Assembly (NCBI GenBank): GCA_965115815.1
Contig: OZ220465.1
Span: 1,798,001-1,862,000 of the forward strand
Reading direction: 5' to 3'
Source: VXPW01 sp965115815
Lineage (GTDB): Bacteria; Pseudomonadota; Alphaproteobacteria; TMED109
DNA: 64,000 nucleotides
Below are positions 16,015-25,640 of the stretch, piece after piece. Every line of letters begins with the position of its first letter. Positions within the stretch are counted from its first letter, which is position 1. The position numbers and the translations under genes were made by a program. Below the pieces are notes generated by a model. The model was not told the DNA's origin. It saw only the letters and a program-made list of their open reading frames with translations, and ran no database searches.

Positions 16015-17932
16015 GTGTGCCAGGCGAACTGGCAGAAGACAGGGGGTGAGAGTCCCCTGGAACGAAGGAGTAACCAAACCGCGTTTCTCCGCGAGCCGTG
16101 CGTCGGTTCCCGCGAGGGGGCAGGCGAAGCGTCGGTAGCGGCGCGGATGGGTGGGGCTAATGAGCACCGAAAATACGATGATCCGGGGTGCCGAGGTTTT
16201 CAGATCGGCCGAAGGCAACATCGCAGGCATCGATTTGGTGAGATGCCGGCGAGCCCCGCGGTGTCAGAGAACCCATACACGTCCGTACGTCTTCTGTTGG
16301 GACCCTGGGAGATCTTCAAGCTGTCCCGCCGATCGTGGCGGGACCGCGTAGGGAAGGAGAAACCCGAAGCCTATGACGAACGGTTTGAAGAAGTCGGATG
16401 GGGCCGTACGACCTGGGAAGGCGGCGAACAAGGGAGCGTCAGCTCCTGCGGAGTTGCTGGAGGAAAGGGCCCCAACCAAGGGGAATTCGGGACGCCAAAG
16501 CACGCGCCGAACGCAGGGTCGGGCACGCGTGCCACAGGCGGCGGACCGGATACGGAAAGCTGTAGAGAGGAACCCGAAGGAGCGTCTTACTGCACTCTTT
16601 CACCACATCACGCCGGAGGTGCTCCGGTCGGCCTGGCTCGGCCTGAAGAAGGAAGCCGCGGCCGGAGTCGACGGCGTGACGTGGGAGGCCTATGGCGAAG
16701 ATCTGGACGAGCGTTTGCTCGACTTGCACTCGCGCCTGCACCGTGGAGGAGCGTACCGGGCGTCGCCGGTTCGGCGGGTTGAGATACCCAAGCCGGACGG
16801 CGGGACACGACCGCTCGGGATTGCTGCACTGGAGGACAAGATCGTCCAGAAGGCAGTTGTGGATGTGATCCTGACACCGATCTTTGAGGTGGAGTTCCTG
16901 GGCTTCAGCTACGGGTTCCGACCGGGCCGAGGGGCGCATGACGCTCTCGACGCCCTGGCGTTCGGGATCGAGCGGCGCAAGGTCAACTGGATTGTCGATG
17001 CAGATATCCGGGCATTCTTCGACACCATCCCGAGGGATTGGCTGATCAAGTTCCTGGAGCACCGCATTGGCGACAGGCGGGTGATCCGTCTGATCCACAA
17101 ATGGCTGAACGCTGGCGTCATGACCGACGGATCATGGAGCGACACCGGGGTGGGTTCGCCGCAGGGTGCGATTGTCAGCCCCTGCCTGGCGAACGTGTTC
17201 CTGCACTACGTGTTGGATCTGTGGTTTCACAAGGCATGGCGTCCGAAGGTTCCGGGCGGTCAAGCGATCATGGTCCGCTATGCGGACGATATCGTGGTCG
17301 GGTTTCAGTACAAGCGGGATGCGGAGCAATACCTTCGCGACGTTCGGGAGAGGCTGGAGCGCTTTGGGCTCGGCCTCCATCCGGACAAAACCCGTCTGGT
17401 CGAGTTCGGCCGGTTCGCCACGGCGAACCGCCGGAAGCGCGGGGCGGGCAAGCCGGAGACGTTCGACTTCTTGGGCTTCAGGCACTTCTGCACGAAGACC
17501 CGGGCCGGACACTTCAGGCTTGGGCGCAAGCCGATCGCAAAACGGGTCACAAGGACCTTGACGCGCATCGGGGTGGTGCTTCGCAAACGATGGCACTACG
17601 ACCTATGGGAGGTCGGCACGTGGCTAGGGCGGGTCTGTCAAGGCTGGCTCAACTACTACGCCGTCCCGGGAGCGACCCGGTGGCTGCGCACGTTCCGCCA
17701 AAGGCTGCAACGCCTATGGATGCGGGCGATACGCCGCCGCTCCCAGCGCCACCGTTTCGACTGGAAGCGGCTGGAGCGCATGACCAAAATTCTTTGGCCG
17801 CGCGCAACCATCCGCCACCCATGGCCGGACCAGCGGTTTGCCGTCAAGCACTCGAGGTAGGAGCCGGATGGATTAACGTCCATGTCCGGATCTGTGCGGG
17901 GGGTGCGCAGCAATGCGCATTCCTACCGTAAC
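16015..17932 (+). mobile_element. Inner group II intron, unit 2
   Basis: Same boundaries as the unit 1 inner intron (GTGTGCCAGGCG to TACCGTAAC), shifted by 3939 bases. It is nearly identical to its partner, with only about two or three base changes seen by eye. Confidence 0.8.
16373..17860 (+). CDS. ltrA: Group II intron reverse transcriptase/maturase (inner intron, unit 2)
   Basis: 495 residues, differing from the 12434-13921 protein at two positions: SPCLAN for SPYLAN in the block before the catalytic site, and KILWPR for KIPWPR near the C-terminus. The Tyr-to-Cys change lies in the conserved RT block that follows GSPQGAIV and could affect activity. All catalytic Asp residues (YADD) remain. 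Confidence 0.92.
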   Translation: MTNGLKKSDGAVRPGKAANKGASAPAELLEERAPTKGNSGRQSTRRTQGRARVPQAADRIRKAVERNPKERLTALFHHITPEVLRSAWLGLKKEAAAGVDGVTWEAYGEDLDERLLDLHSRLHRGGAYRASPVRRVEIPKPDGGTRPLGIAALEDKIVQKAVVDVILTPIFEVEFLGFSYGFRPGRGAHDALDALAFGIERRKVNWIVDADIRAFFDTIPRDWLIKFLEHRIGDRRVIRLIHKWLNAGVMTDGSWSDTGVGSPQGAIVSPCLANVFLHYVLDLWFHKAWRPKVPGGQAIMVRYADDIVVGFQYKRDAEQYLRDVRERLERFGLGLHPDKTRLVEFGRFATANRRKRGAGKPETFDFLGFRHFCTKTRAGHFRLGRKPIAKRVTRTLTRIGVVLRKRWHYDLWEVGTWLGRVCQGWLNYYAVPGATRWLRTFRQRLQRLWMRAIRRRSQRHRFDWKRLERMTKILWPRATIRHPWPDQRFAVKHSR

Positions 17933-19095
17933 TGGGGGGAGGGGCTCGGCAACGACCCCTCCTACCCGGCTCGAGTGCGCCTTTCGGTGCCGGAGCGCCG
18001 GGAACTCCAGGCGATCGTCGACGGTACCGGAGCCGCCTGGCGTCGTCGTCGGGCGCAGATTCTGCGGATGGCGGACGAAGGGCGCGACGGCGGCAAACTC
18101 CGAGATGTGGACATCGCGCGCGGCTTGGGTATCGGTGCTTCGACGGTCGAACGCCTGCGCAAGCGCTGTGTTCTGGAGGGTCTGGAGGCCGCCCTTCGCC
18201 GTCGGGAGCAGGAGAACCGCCGACCGAAACTCCTGGACGGGGCGAAGGAAGCGAAGCTGGTGGCTCTGGCCGGTTCTTCCCCGCCCGAAGGTTGTGTTCG
18301 CTGGACGCTGAAGCTGCTGGCCGGTCGTCGGATGGAGATGGAGATCGTCGAGAGCATCTCGAAAGAAACGGTACGGAAGACTCTAAAAAAAGGAGATCAA
18401 GCCTTGGCTGAAGCAGTACGGGTGCCTTCCCCCGAGCCGCAATGCGCCGTTCGTGGCGGCGATGGAGGAGGTGCTGGACACGTACCAGCGGGATGTTGCC
18501 GAAGACGAGGTCCGGGTCTGCATGGATGAGACCCGCCGGCAGCAGACGAAGGAAACCCGCCTTCCCCGCCCCGTGCGGCCCGGGCAGCCGGAAATCGTCG
18601 ACTACGAATACGAGCGAAACGGTACGGCCCATCTCTTCCTGGCGTTCGCGCCCAATGAAAACTGGCGTACGGTGAAGGTCACCGACCGCCGCACGGCGCG
18701 GGACGGGGCGCAGTTCCTCCGGGAACTCGCGGATGATCACTTCCCCGGCAAGAAGATCGTACGGGTCATGGACAACCTGAACACACACGGCCCCGCGTCG
18801 TTGTAGGAAGCCTTTGCACCCCGGGAGGCCATGCGGGTGCGAAAGCGGTTCGAGTTTCGGTACACGCCGAAGCACGGAAGCTGGCTCAACATGGCCGAGA
18901 TCGAAATCGGTGCGTTGTCGCGACCGTGTCTTCGACGACGCATTCCTGATCGCGCCACCATGCTGCGGGAAACCGCGGCGTGGGTCGAGCGCCGCAACGC
19001 GGCCGGCGGCACCGTCGACTGGCGGTTCACGACGGCAGACGCCCGGGTGAAACTGAAGTCTCTATACCCATCAATCTAATGATTCCGTACTACTA

Positions 19096-19872
19096 GGGCC
19101 GGCCCCGGCCCGCGTGTCCGGGGCGCCGTCCGGGGGGGGGGCGGTTGCGGCGGATCGAGGGCCCCGCGGCCGGGCGGGGTGCGATCCCTGCCGTCGCCGG
19201 CCCGCGTCTCCATGCGCCGTCCGGGGGCCGGCCGCGCGCATCGAGAGGGGGCCCCGGGGCCGCGGCGGCGCCGGGGCGCGTCTCCATGCGCCGTCCGTCC
19301 CTGCGGGGTTGCGGCGGATCGAGGGCCCCGCGTCTCCATGCGCCGTCCGTCCCTGCGGGGTTGCGGCGGATCGAGGGCCCCGCGTCTCCATGCGCCGTCC
19401 GTCCCTGCGGGGTTGCGGCGTCGCCGGCCCGCGTCTCCATGCGCCGTCCGTCCCTGCGGGGTTGCGGCGGCGCCGGCCCGCGTCTCCATGCGCCGTCCGT
19501 CCCTGCGGGGTTGCGGCGGCGCCGGGGCGGCTCCCTGCCAGCCGCCCAGCGGAAAAAAGTTTGAAGTGCCCCGGAGCAAATCGGCGGCAAGTGAATTTTG
19601 AGCGAATGAAAATGGGCGCGAAATTTGCGCAATCTTTCACGTGCGCGATCCCTCGGGTCCCGAAAAATGGCCTCTCTCGGGGCAAAGATGGCGAAACGGC
19701 CGTGTCCACGGCCGAGGATTGCCGCTGACGGGCCGTTCGAGGGGACGCTCGGCCGTGCGATCCCTGCCGGGGCGCGATCCCTGCCGTGCATCTGCCGGGG
19801 TGCGATCCCTGCCGTCGCCGGCCCGTCCCGCGCGGTTCCGGGGCGGATCGGCGGCGCGGGGCTCGGGATCGG
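19096..19872. other. GC-rich repeat region without a gene
   Basis: Composed largely of repeated segments such as GCGTCTCCATGCGCCGTCC and GTGCGATCCCTGCCG, which recur at 25130-25600 and 28053-28182. Long open frames exist on both strands only because stops are rare in this composition. A short AT-richer patch at 19550-19700 has no recognisable gene. Confidence 0.6.
19278..19528. repeat. Tandem array, five units of 49-52 bp
   Basis: Each unit starts GCGTCTCCATGCGCCGTCCG and continues TCCCTGCGGGGTTGCGGCG; starts are at 19278, 19330, 19382, 19431 and 19480. Units differ in the spacer (GATCGAGGGCCCC or TCGCCGGCCC). Divergent single units also occur at 19204 and in the later repeat blocks. Confidence 0.85.
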
Positions 19873-22232
19873 CCTAGAACTACCGAGTCAGGACAATTAT
19901 GGCTGGACCAGAGGGGTCCGATCCCGGACCAGGGCCTGCCGCTGGCCGGCCTGGAAGCCGATTCGATGGCCGAGGGTGGCGCTGCTCAGGCGGTTGGAGC
20001 CGTGCCACATGATCTGGTGTCCGGGTTCGGGGTCGTGCTTGCGGTCCCGATACCCTCCGAGATGGGCGACCCGACGCACGGCGGCGCCGAGGGTATCGGG
20101 CGCCGGCATGGTCTGCTCGCGGGCATAGTCGCGGAGGAAGGCCAGTTCCGGATCGGTGAACATCAGCGTGGGTGCACAGTCCGGGACCGGTCGTCCGAGC
20201 AGGGTCAGAACCATGATGCGCCAAGCGATCACGGCATGGATGGCGGTGGCCCGTTGCAGGCGTTCGGCCTTGCGGAACCGCAGGGACTGCACCTGGCAGC
20301 CGGATTTCAGGACGCGGAAGAAATCCTCGATCTTCCAGCGCTGAAGATCGTGGCCGACCACCTCGGCGGCGTGCGGACCGGTGCGCACCGGGAGCGTGGT
20401 GAGCAGGAACCCCTGCACCGGATTCTCGCCTTCGGGCGGGTGGATTTCGACCCGATGGACGGTCGAGACGGACACGGGATCCTTGCCCTCCAGGGTCGAC
20501 GGCAGGGTCAGGCGACGATGCCGGAGTTCGCAGTGGGCCACGCGCTTGCGCCGCGCCGGCCGGGCCGGCTTCCCGCGCGATTTCCGGCGTTCGGTCAGGC
20601 CGTCGATCTCGATGTCGATCCGATCGTCGGGCGGGCCGGCCTGCAGGGCAGCGAACCGCTTCGGGCGATGGGGTCCCAAGACCCGATCATGCCGGGCCCG
20701 CACCAACACCTCGACCCGCGGGTGCTGGCGCTGGAGATCAAACCGTTCGAAGAAGTCCGCCTCCCGATCGCAGACCGTGATCACGCGGGTCTTGCCGCCG
20801 ACTTCCCGGACGGCGTCGACGGTGTCCGTGAAGCCGTGGAGCCATCGCCGGCTTTTCGTCCCGGCGGCGACGGTCTTCGCATGCTTCTTCAACGGGTCGA
20901 ACCCCAACCGCAGCACCCCCAAGGGCAGGCCGGTGTCGGTCACCGCCAGCGTGGCATGCAGGTGCAGGCCGAGGGTCGAGGCACGGGTCTGGTTCGTGCC
21001 GATCACCTGCAGACCGTCACACCCCGGACGCCGCGCAAAGTTCAGATCGCTCCCGTCCTGGATTGCCAGCACCGTCCGCTGCCCCCGGATGCGTTGGAGG
21101 GTACGCTCCCGGTGGGGTGCCAGAATGTGGTCCGCCGTGATGGCGCGGTCCGCCGGTTGCTCGATCCACCGGTAGAAGGCGCTGATGACCGTACGGCTGC
21201 GGTCCGGGTGGGCCTGGATCTTCTGTCCCGGATCCTCCGCCAGCAGCGAAGCGCTCTTCACCAGCCGCGCCGTCCGTCGCCGATCCCCCAAGGGTGCTCC
21301 TCCCAGCTCGTTCGCGGCCCACTCCTGTGCACGGAGACCCTCCCCGGGCGCAAGCGACGGCCATCGCTCCACTTCGGCCACCCCGAGATCCCGGCGCCAG
21401 CGCCGGTGCAACGGGTACATCCAGACCGTCTTCCCGGTCTTGTCCCGGCGATGATACCGGTCCTGGCGACCCCGCCCCTTCGTCGCGCCCACGCACACGA
21501 AATTGGCGGCCCGCAGGCAGGTGCCCTGCACACCCGCATCCGCATAGCTTTCCACCCGCCACACCCGCAGGCCGTAGCGGGCCTCGAGGTCCGCAGGCAG
21601 CCGCCGCAACCGGCGGCCCAACACGTGGCTGGCGAGATGGGGACAGCGAACCGCCGGACGGATCAGGAAGCGGCTGAAACCGATCACCCGGTGGAGGTGA
21701 TCCCGGCGCTGGGGCGCACTCCACCCGATCCAGCTAGCGCACCTGAGGGCCCGCGAAGGTCGTCAGGCCGTGCGGATGCTCGCGCGCAATCAGCGTATTC
21801 CACACCGTGCGCTGCGCCACCGCCGTCACCGGAACCACCTCCAGCCCTTCGATCTCCGACACCCGCCCCGGCACCCCGACCGGCGCCGGAACGGCCTCGT
21901 CCAGCGGACGCGGCGTTCGGTCCGGCGGCGGCACCCGGGGCGGCGGCAGGACGATCTCCGGCGCGGACGCCGCCAGCGTGCGCAGGGCCTTGAGGCATCC
22001 CGAAACCGGCCACCGGCCGAGGGCGTCGACCAAGGCAAACTCCTCGCACACCCGGCGGCCCAAGGACTGCCGGCTGGCAAACGACTCCCGCGACAGGATC
22101 CCGGCCACCCGGGACCGCGCTTCCGCGCCGCGCAGCGTCTGAAGGATGTTCGATTGGGTCCGCAGGGCGAGGGACCGTACACCGCCCGATCGGCAATGTC
22201 CAGCCCTTTTTTCAGGACATGGTAGTGCTAGG
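19873..22232 (-). mobile_element. IS4/Tn5-like element with DruA-domain transposase, copy 1
   Basis: Imperfect inverted ends: CCTAGAACTACCGAGTCAGG at the left, and the complement of CCTAGCACTACCATGTCC at the right (22232 inward). About 2.36 kb containing one disrupted transposase gene. It is inserted in the GC-rich repeat region. Confidence 0.65.
19897..22108 (-). pseudogene. DUF4338 (DruA-like) - Tn5-type transposase fusion, deleted and frameshifted
   Basis: The N-terminal part (22108-21734) reads ESFASRQSLGRRVCEEFALV, ALGRWPVSGCLKALRTLAA and HPHGLTTFAGPQVR, a DUF4338-type start, then stops. The second part resumes at SWIGWSAPQRRDHLHRVIGF, then RCPHLASHVLGRRLRRLPAD and GTCLRAANFVCVGATKGRGR (DUF4338 core). 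A Tn5/IS4 DDE domain follows: LAIQDGSDLNFARR (first Asp), ITVCDREADFFERF (second Asp) and RWKIEDFFRVLKSGCQV (catalytic Glu). The gap between the parts corresponds to some 20-25 missing codons plus a frame change. Start upstream of 22108 is uncertain. Confidence 0.75.
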
Positions 22233-22283
22233 TTCCGGGCGGCCGGCCGGAACCTGACGGCCGGAACCTAGGGAGATTGCACC

Positions 22284-23249
22284 ATGGCACAGCGAAACTA
22301 CGTGTTCGGCACCGACGGCGACGACGAGCTCCGCGGCGGGGCCGGCAACGACTACTTCGACGCCGGCGCCGGCGACGACGTGCTCCACGGCGGCGGCGAC
22401 GACGACGTGCTCCGCGGCGGGGCCGGCGACGACGTGCTCCACGGCGGGGCCGGTACCGACGATCTGCTCGGTTGGGACGGCGCCGACCGGCTGCACGGCG
22501 GGGCCGGCGACGACGTGCTGCACGGCGGCGGCGGCGACGACGTGCTCCGCGGCGGGGCCGGCGACGACGGCCTGAGCGGCGACGACGGCGACGACGTGCT
22601 CCGCGGCGGCAAGGGCGACGACTCTCTGTTCGGCAACGCCGGCGACGACGAGCTCCGCGGCGGAGACGGCAACGACCACCTGGACGGCGGCTACTACAGT
22701 GCCGGCGCCGACCGGCTGTACGGCGGCAAGGGCGACGACTTCCTGCACGGCGGCGGCGGCGACGACGTGCTGCACGGCGGCAAGGGCGACGACGACCTGA
22801 ACGGCGGTTGGGGCGACGACGTGCTGCACGGCGGGGCCGGCGACGACGACCTGAACGGCGGAGACAACAACGACGTGCTGCACGGCGGGGCCGGCGACGA
22901 TGACCTGGACGGCGACAAGGGCGACGACGTGCTGCACGGCGGGGCCGGCGACGACGACCTGCGCGGCGCCCGCGGCGCGGATCGCTTCGTGTTCGGCCGG
23001 AACAGCGGCCACGACGAAATATCCCAATTCAAGGACGGCGAGGATCTGATCGTCTTCACGGCCGACAGCGGAATCCAGTTCTCCGACCTGATCATCACGG
23101 GCAAGGCCAAGTTTCCCAAATACGTAGTCCCCCACGCCGTAATCGAGGATGCATCCGGAGAATGGAGCATCAAGGTCAGCGGCACGACGGCGGCGAAATT
23201 GACCGAGTCCGATTTCGACTTCGACTTCGACTTCGACTTCATCGCGTGA
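22284..23249 (+). CDS. RTX repeat calcium-binding protein (321 aa)
   Basis: Probable type I-secreted protein. Almost the whole length is tandem nonapeptide RTX repeats of the GGxGxDxLx type (GGAGDDVLHGGGDDDVL and similar), about 25 repeats, which bind Ca2+ and fold after export. The C-terminal ~80 residues (ADRFVFGRNSGHDEISQF onward) form the usual post-repeat cap. The protein ends in alternating Asp-Phe pairs (DFDFDFDFDFIA), reminiscent of acidic-hydrophobic type I secretion tails. No enzymatic domain is present. It is preceded by AGGGAG 8 bases before the ATG. The very repetitive DNA could hide repeat-number errors. Confidence 0.85.
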   Translation: MAQRNYVFGTDGDDELRGGAGNDYFDAGAGDDVLHGGGDDDVLRGGAGDDVLHGGAGTDDLLGWDGADRLHGGAGDDVLHGGGGDDVLRGGAGDDGLSGDDGDDVLRGGKGDDSLFGNAGDDELRGGDGNDHLDGGYYSAGADRLYGGKGDDFLHGGGGDDVLHGGKGDDDLNGGWGDDVLHGGAGDDDLNGGDNNDVLHGGAGDDDLDGDKGDDVLHGGAGDDDLRGARGADRFVFGRNSGHDEISQFKDGEDLIVFTADSGIQFSDLIITGKAKFPKYVVPHAVIEDASGEWSIKVSGTTAAKLTESDFDFDFDFDFIA

Positions 23250-23297
23250 AACGCGATCCTTTCTTCACCCAACCTTTCCACCAAAGGAGGCAATCCC

Positions 23298-24431
23298 ATG
23301 TCTAGACCAGGACGGACCATCACCGGCACCCCCGGTGACGACAAGCTCTACGGCGGCCGCCGCGACGACCAGATTCACGGTCTGGCCGGCGACGACGAGC
23401 TCTACGGCAAGAACGGCGACGACCGGATCTGGGGCTACGCCGGCGACGACGAGCTCTACGGCCGCCGCGGCGACGACGAGCTCCGCGGCGGCGACGGCGA
23501 CGACGAGCTCCACGGCGGCGCCGGCACCGACGAGCTCCACGGCGACGCCGGCACCGACGAGCTCCACGGCGGCGACGGCGACGACGAGCTCCACGGCGGC
23601 GCCGGCACCGACGAGCTCTACGGCGGGACCGGCGCGGACCGGATGTACGGCGGGGCCGGCACCGACAAGCTTTGGGGCGGCGACAACGCGGACCCGAAAG
23701 GATCGGACCCGAACCGGGATCCCGAATTGATGGACAAGCACTCGGACCATCTGTTCGGCGGCGACGGTATCGACTACCTCTACGGCGAAGCCGGCCGCGA
23801 CTTCCTGGACGGCGGCAACGACACCGACTGGCTCTACGGCGGGGCCGGCAACGACTGGCTGAAGGGCGGCGACGGCGACGACCATATCTACGGCGGCGAC
23901 AAATTCCTCAGCGACCCCGGCAACGACTTCCTGCAAGGCGGCAACGGCACCGACCGCATGTACGGCGGCGGCGGCAACGACGTGCTCGCCGGCGACGCCG
24001 GCAACGACTTCCTCTACGGCGGCACCGGCAACGACGAGCTCTGGGGCAACGCCGGCAACGACGAGCTCCACGGCGGGGCCGGCGACGATACGCTGCACGG
24101 CAACGCCGGCACCGACGAGCTCAAAGGCGAGACCGGCAAGGATGTCTTCGTGTTCAGGCAAGACAGCGGAAAGGACACGATCCTTGACTTCGATCGGTCG
24201 GACGACCGGATTCAAATAGAAGGGATCGACGGTGTCAGCGAGTTTGAAGATCTCGAAATCGTATATTTGACGGTTGTTTCTCCCTCTGGCGTCAAGGAAA
24301 ACCGCGCCATCGTTTACAGCGATGCGGAAGCGGAAGATCTGGACCCAGGCGAGGACTTGTCGTGGCAAATCGAGCTCAGACACCTTGCCGCCGATGTTGA
24401 GCTTGACGAATCCGACTTCCATTTCGCTTGA
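23298..24431 (+). CDS. RTX repeat calcium-binding protein (377 aa)
   Basis: A paralogue of the preceding gene, 48 bases downstream with a strong ribosome site (AAAGGAGG). Residues ~10-280 are RTX nonapeptides (GDDELYGKNGDDRIWG, GGAGTDELHGDAGTDEL), interrupted near residue 130 by a non-repeat insert (DPKGSDPNRDPELMDKHS). The C-terminal ~90 residues start DVFVFRQDSGKDTILDF and end LDESDFHFA, again an acidic-aromatic tail like those of type I substrates. No catalytic domain was seen. A stem-loop follows the stop. The two genes probably form an operon. No type I exporter genes are in the window, so secretion would need components elsewhere. Confidence 0.87.
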   Translation: MSRPGRTITGTPGDDKLYGGRRDDQIHGLAGDDELYGKNGDDRIWGYAGDDELYGRRGDDELRGGDGDDELHGGAGTDELHGDAGTDELHGGDGDDELHGGAGTDELYGGTGADRMYGGAGTDKLWGGDNADPKGSDPNRDPELMDKHSDHLFGGDGIDYLYGEAGRDFLDGGNDTDWLYGGAGNDWLKGGDGDDHIYGGDKFLSDPGNDFLQGGNGTDRMYGGGGNDVLAGDAGNDFLYGGTGNDELWGNAGNDELHGGAGDDTLHGNAGTDELKGETGKDVFVFRQDSGKDTILDFDRSDDRIQIEGIDGVSEFEDLEIVYLTVVSPSGVKENRAIVYSDAEAEDLDPGEDLSWQIELRHLAADVELDESDFHFA

Positions 24432-24436
24432 CGGTT

Positions 24437-24486
24437 CGGCTTGACGCGGCCGGGATCCGGCGGGATCCCGGCCGCGCGTCAAGCCG
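24437..24486 (+). terminator. Strong stem-loop after the RTX genes
   Basis: CGGCTTGACGCGGCCGGGAT is repeated in inverse across a short GGC loop, with one small bulge, starting 6 bases after the second RTX stop codon. There is no T-run, so it may act as a non-canonical terminator or an mRNA-stabilising hairpin. Confidence 0.6.
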
Positions 24487-25380
24487 ACCCAACCCGCCGC
24501 GGCGCGCAAGATTGGACCCGGAAAAAGTTTCGACCCCCCACGAGTAATTCTGTCGTTCCCTAATTTTTTGGCAAATGCAACTGGAGCGTTTGGGGGCCGC
24601 TCGTCTGGAAGAGCCAAGCGCGGCGCGGCCGGCGCTCCGGGATTCCGGGGGGAAAAGGGGTGAAAAGGGGTGCTAAATGGGTACTAGATGACCGCTAGAG
24701 GGGTGCTACTAGACTGGCGGGGGGGGTCTGGGGTGATTGCAGTTGATCCAGGCGCAATTCGGGCGGTTCATTCTCGATAGCTTTCACGGGACGATCCCGG
24801 GCGGGCCGAAAAGCTAGGTTTCATGCGGCAATCTTCCTCGGCCGCTCAAGCCGTCGCCGTGAATCTTCCTGCCGCGGCCGGCCGGCTTCAAGCGCTCTTG
24901 ATGGCGCGGACCCATTCCGAAAGGCGTTCAAGGTCCGCATCGGCGCGGGCTTCCTCGGTGCGATCGTTTGTCAGGTGCGCAATGTCTTCCAGCCGGTGCC
25001 GAGCGTGCCTCGCGGCCGGCACGGCTGCCAGGGTGCCGCCGTGGAGGAAGGCGTTCCGGGGGCGGCGCGCTGGGTGCGTTCATGAGATTCCTCGGATCCC
25101 TGGGGCGCCGGCGCGGGCCGGCCGGCTGTAGGGTAGGGGCGCGGCGGGATCGCCGCGGGACAGAACCAGACGGGGGGCCGGCTGCCTTCCGGCGCCGTCC
25201 GAGGGGCCGCGGCGGGCCGGCACGCGGCCCGGCGGATCGGGGGGGGCATGGGGCACCCCGAAGACGGGCCGGATCGGCCCCCGGTGAGCATCTACGCCAT
25301 CCGCGACTCACTTACTACGGCCCCGGGGGCCGCGGCGGGCTGGCACGCGGCCCGGCGGATCGAGGGCCCCGGGGCCCCGC
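24487..25380. other. Mostly non-coding, with a possible gene remnant on the minus strand
   Basis: 24487-24820 has no coding signal; it includes AAAGGGGTG repeats and several CTAG sites. On the minus strand about 24893-25080 an open frame reads ARHRLEDIAHLTNDRTEEAR, then ADADLERLSEWVRAIKSA and a stop, with natural-looking composition but no good start. It could be the tail of a decayed gene. From 25130 the GC-rich repeats resume. Confidence 0.35.
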
Positions 25381-25510
25381 GGCCGGGCGGGGTAGCGAGC
25401 CCGGGGGCCGGGGTGCGATCCCTGCCGTCGCCGGGGCGCGTCTCCATGCGCCGTCCGGGGGGCGGTTGCGGCGGATCGAGGGCCCCGCGGCCGGGCGGGG
25501 TAGCGAGCCC
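25381..25510. repeat. 130-bp GC-rich direct repeat, left copy
   Basis: Starts GGCCGGGCGGGGTAGCGAGC and ends GGGGTAGCGAGCCC. It matches 28053-28182 with about one mismatch. The left copy continues intact into TAGGGCCG, whereas the right copy is cut at the same TA by IS630 copy 1. Confidence 0.9.
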
Positions 25511-25640
25511 TAGGGCCGTCGCCGGCCCGCGTGTCCGGCGCCGTCCGGGGGGCGGTTGCGGCGGATCGAGGGCCCCGCGGCCGGGCGGCTTTCATGCCGC
25601 CACACTTGACGTGCATCGGTCCGTCCGTCATGGTGACGGC

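Larger units (their letters stand above)
14033..17971 (+). mobile_element. Group II twintron, unit 2 (direct tandem copy)
   Basis: Starts at the very next base after unit 1, with the same TGCGCCAGGCC 5' end, and ends CCTACCCGGCT before IS630 exon 2. It is 3939 bp against 3942 for unit 1. The units differ at roughly 15-20 positions plus a 3-bp deletion in the Lys run of the outer RT; most differences lie in the outer-intron portion. No exon sequence separates the units. Confidence 0.85.
10061..19079 (+). pseudogene. IS630 transposase copy 2 (two-frame gene), split by twintrons and carrying a nonsense codon
   Basis: Exon 1 (10061-10090) encodes MANPQGRKLD. Exon 2 starts at 17972 with RVRLSVPERRELQ, so precise removal of the introns restores the frame seen in the intact copy (MANPQGRKLY, then RVRLSASERREL). 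The HTH region (DVDIARGLGIGASTVERL) and catalytic half (VCMDETRRQQTKETRLP, VMDNLNTHGPASL, TPKHGSWLNMAEIEIGALSR) are recognisable. Two defects remain even after splicing. One base is missing before the A7 slippery run, relative to copy 1. A TAG near 18804 also replaces a Tyr codon after HGPASL. Confidence 0.85.
9816..19095 (+). mobile_element. IS630 copy 2, interrupted by two tandem twintrons
   Basis: The ends are TAGTAGTACGGAACCG at the left and CCGTACTACTA at the right. Without the inserted twintrons (10091-17971) the element is about 1.4 kb, the same as the copy at 28183-29582. The right end abuts GGGCCGGCC of a GC-rich repeat. Confidence 0.85.

Noticed and set aside
19096..19560. CRISPR-like array of ~50-bp units
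   Set aside because: Units are contiguous near-identical repeats without unique spacers of constant length, and no cas genes are in the window.
22212..24617. Long minus-strand frames opposite the RTX genes, rich in Val-Ala repeats
   Set aside because: They are antisense images of the RTX repeats and have no start context or independent features.
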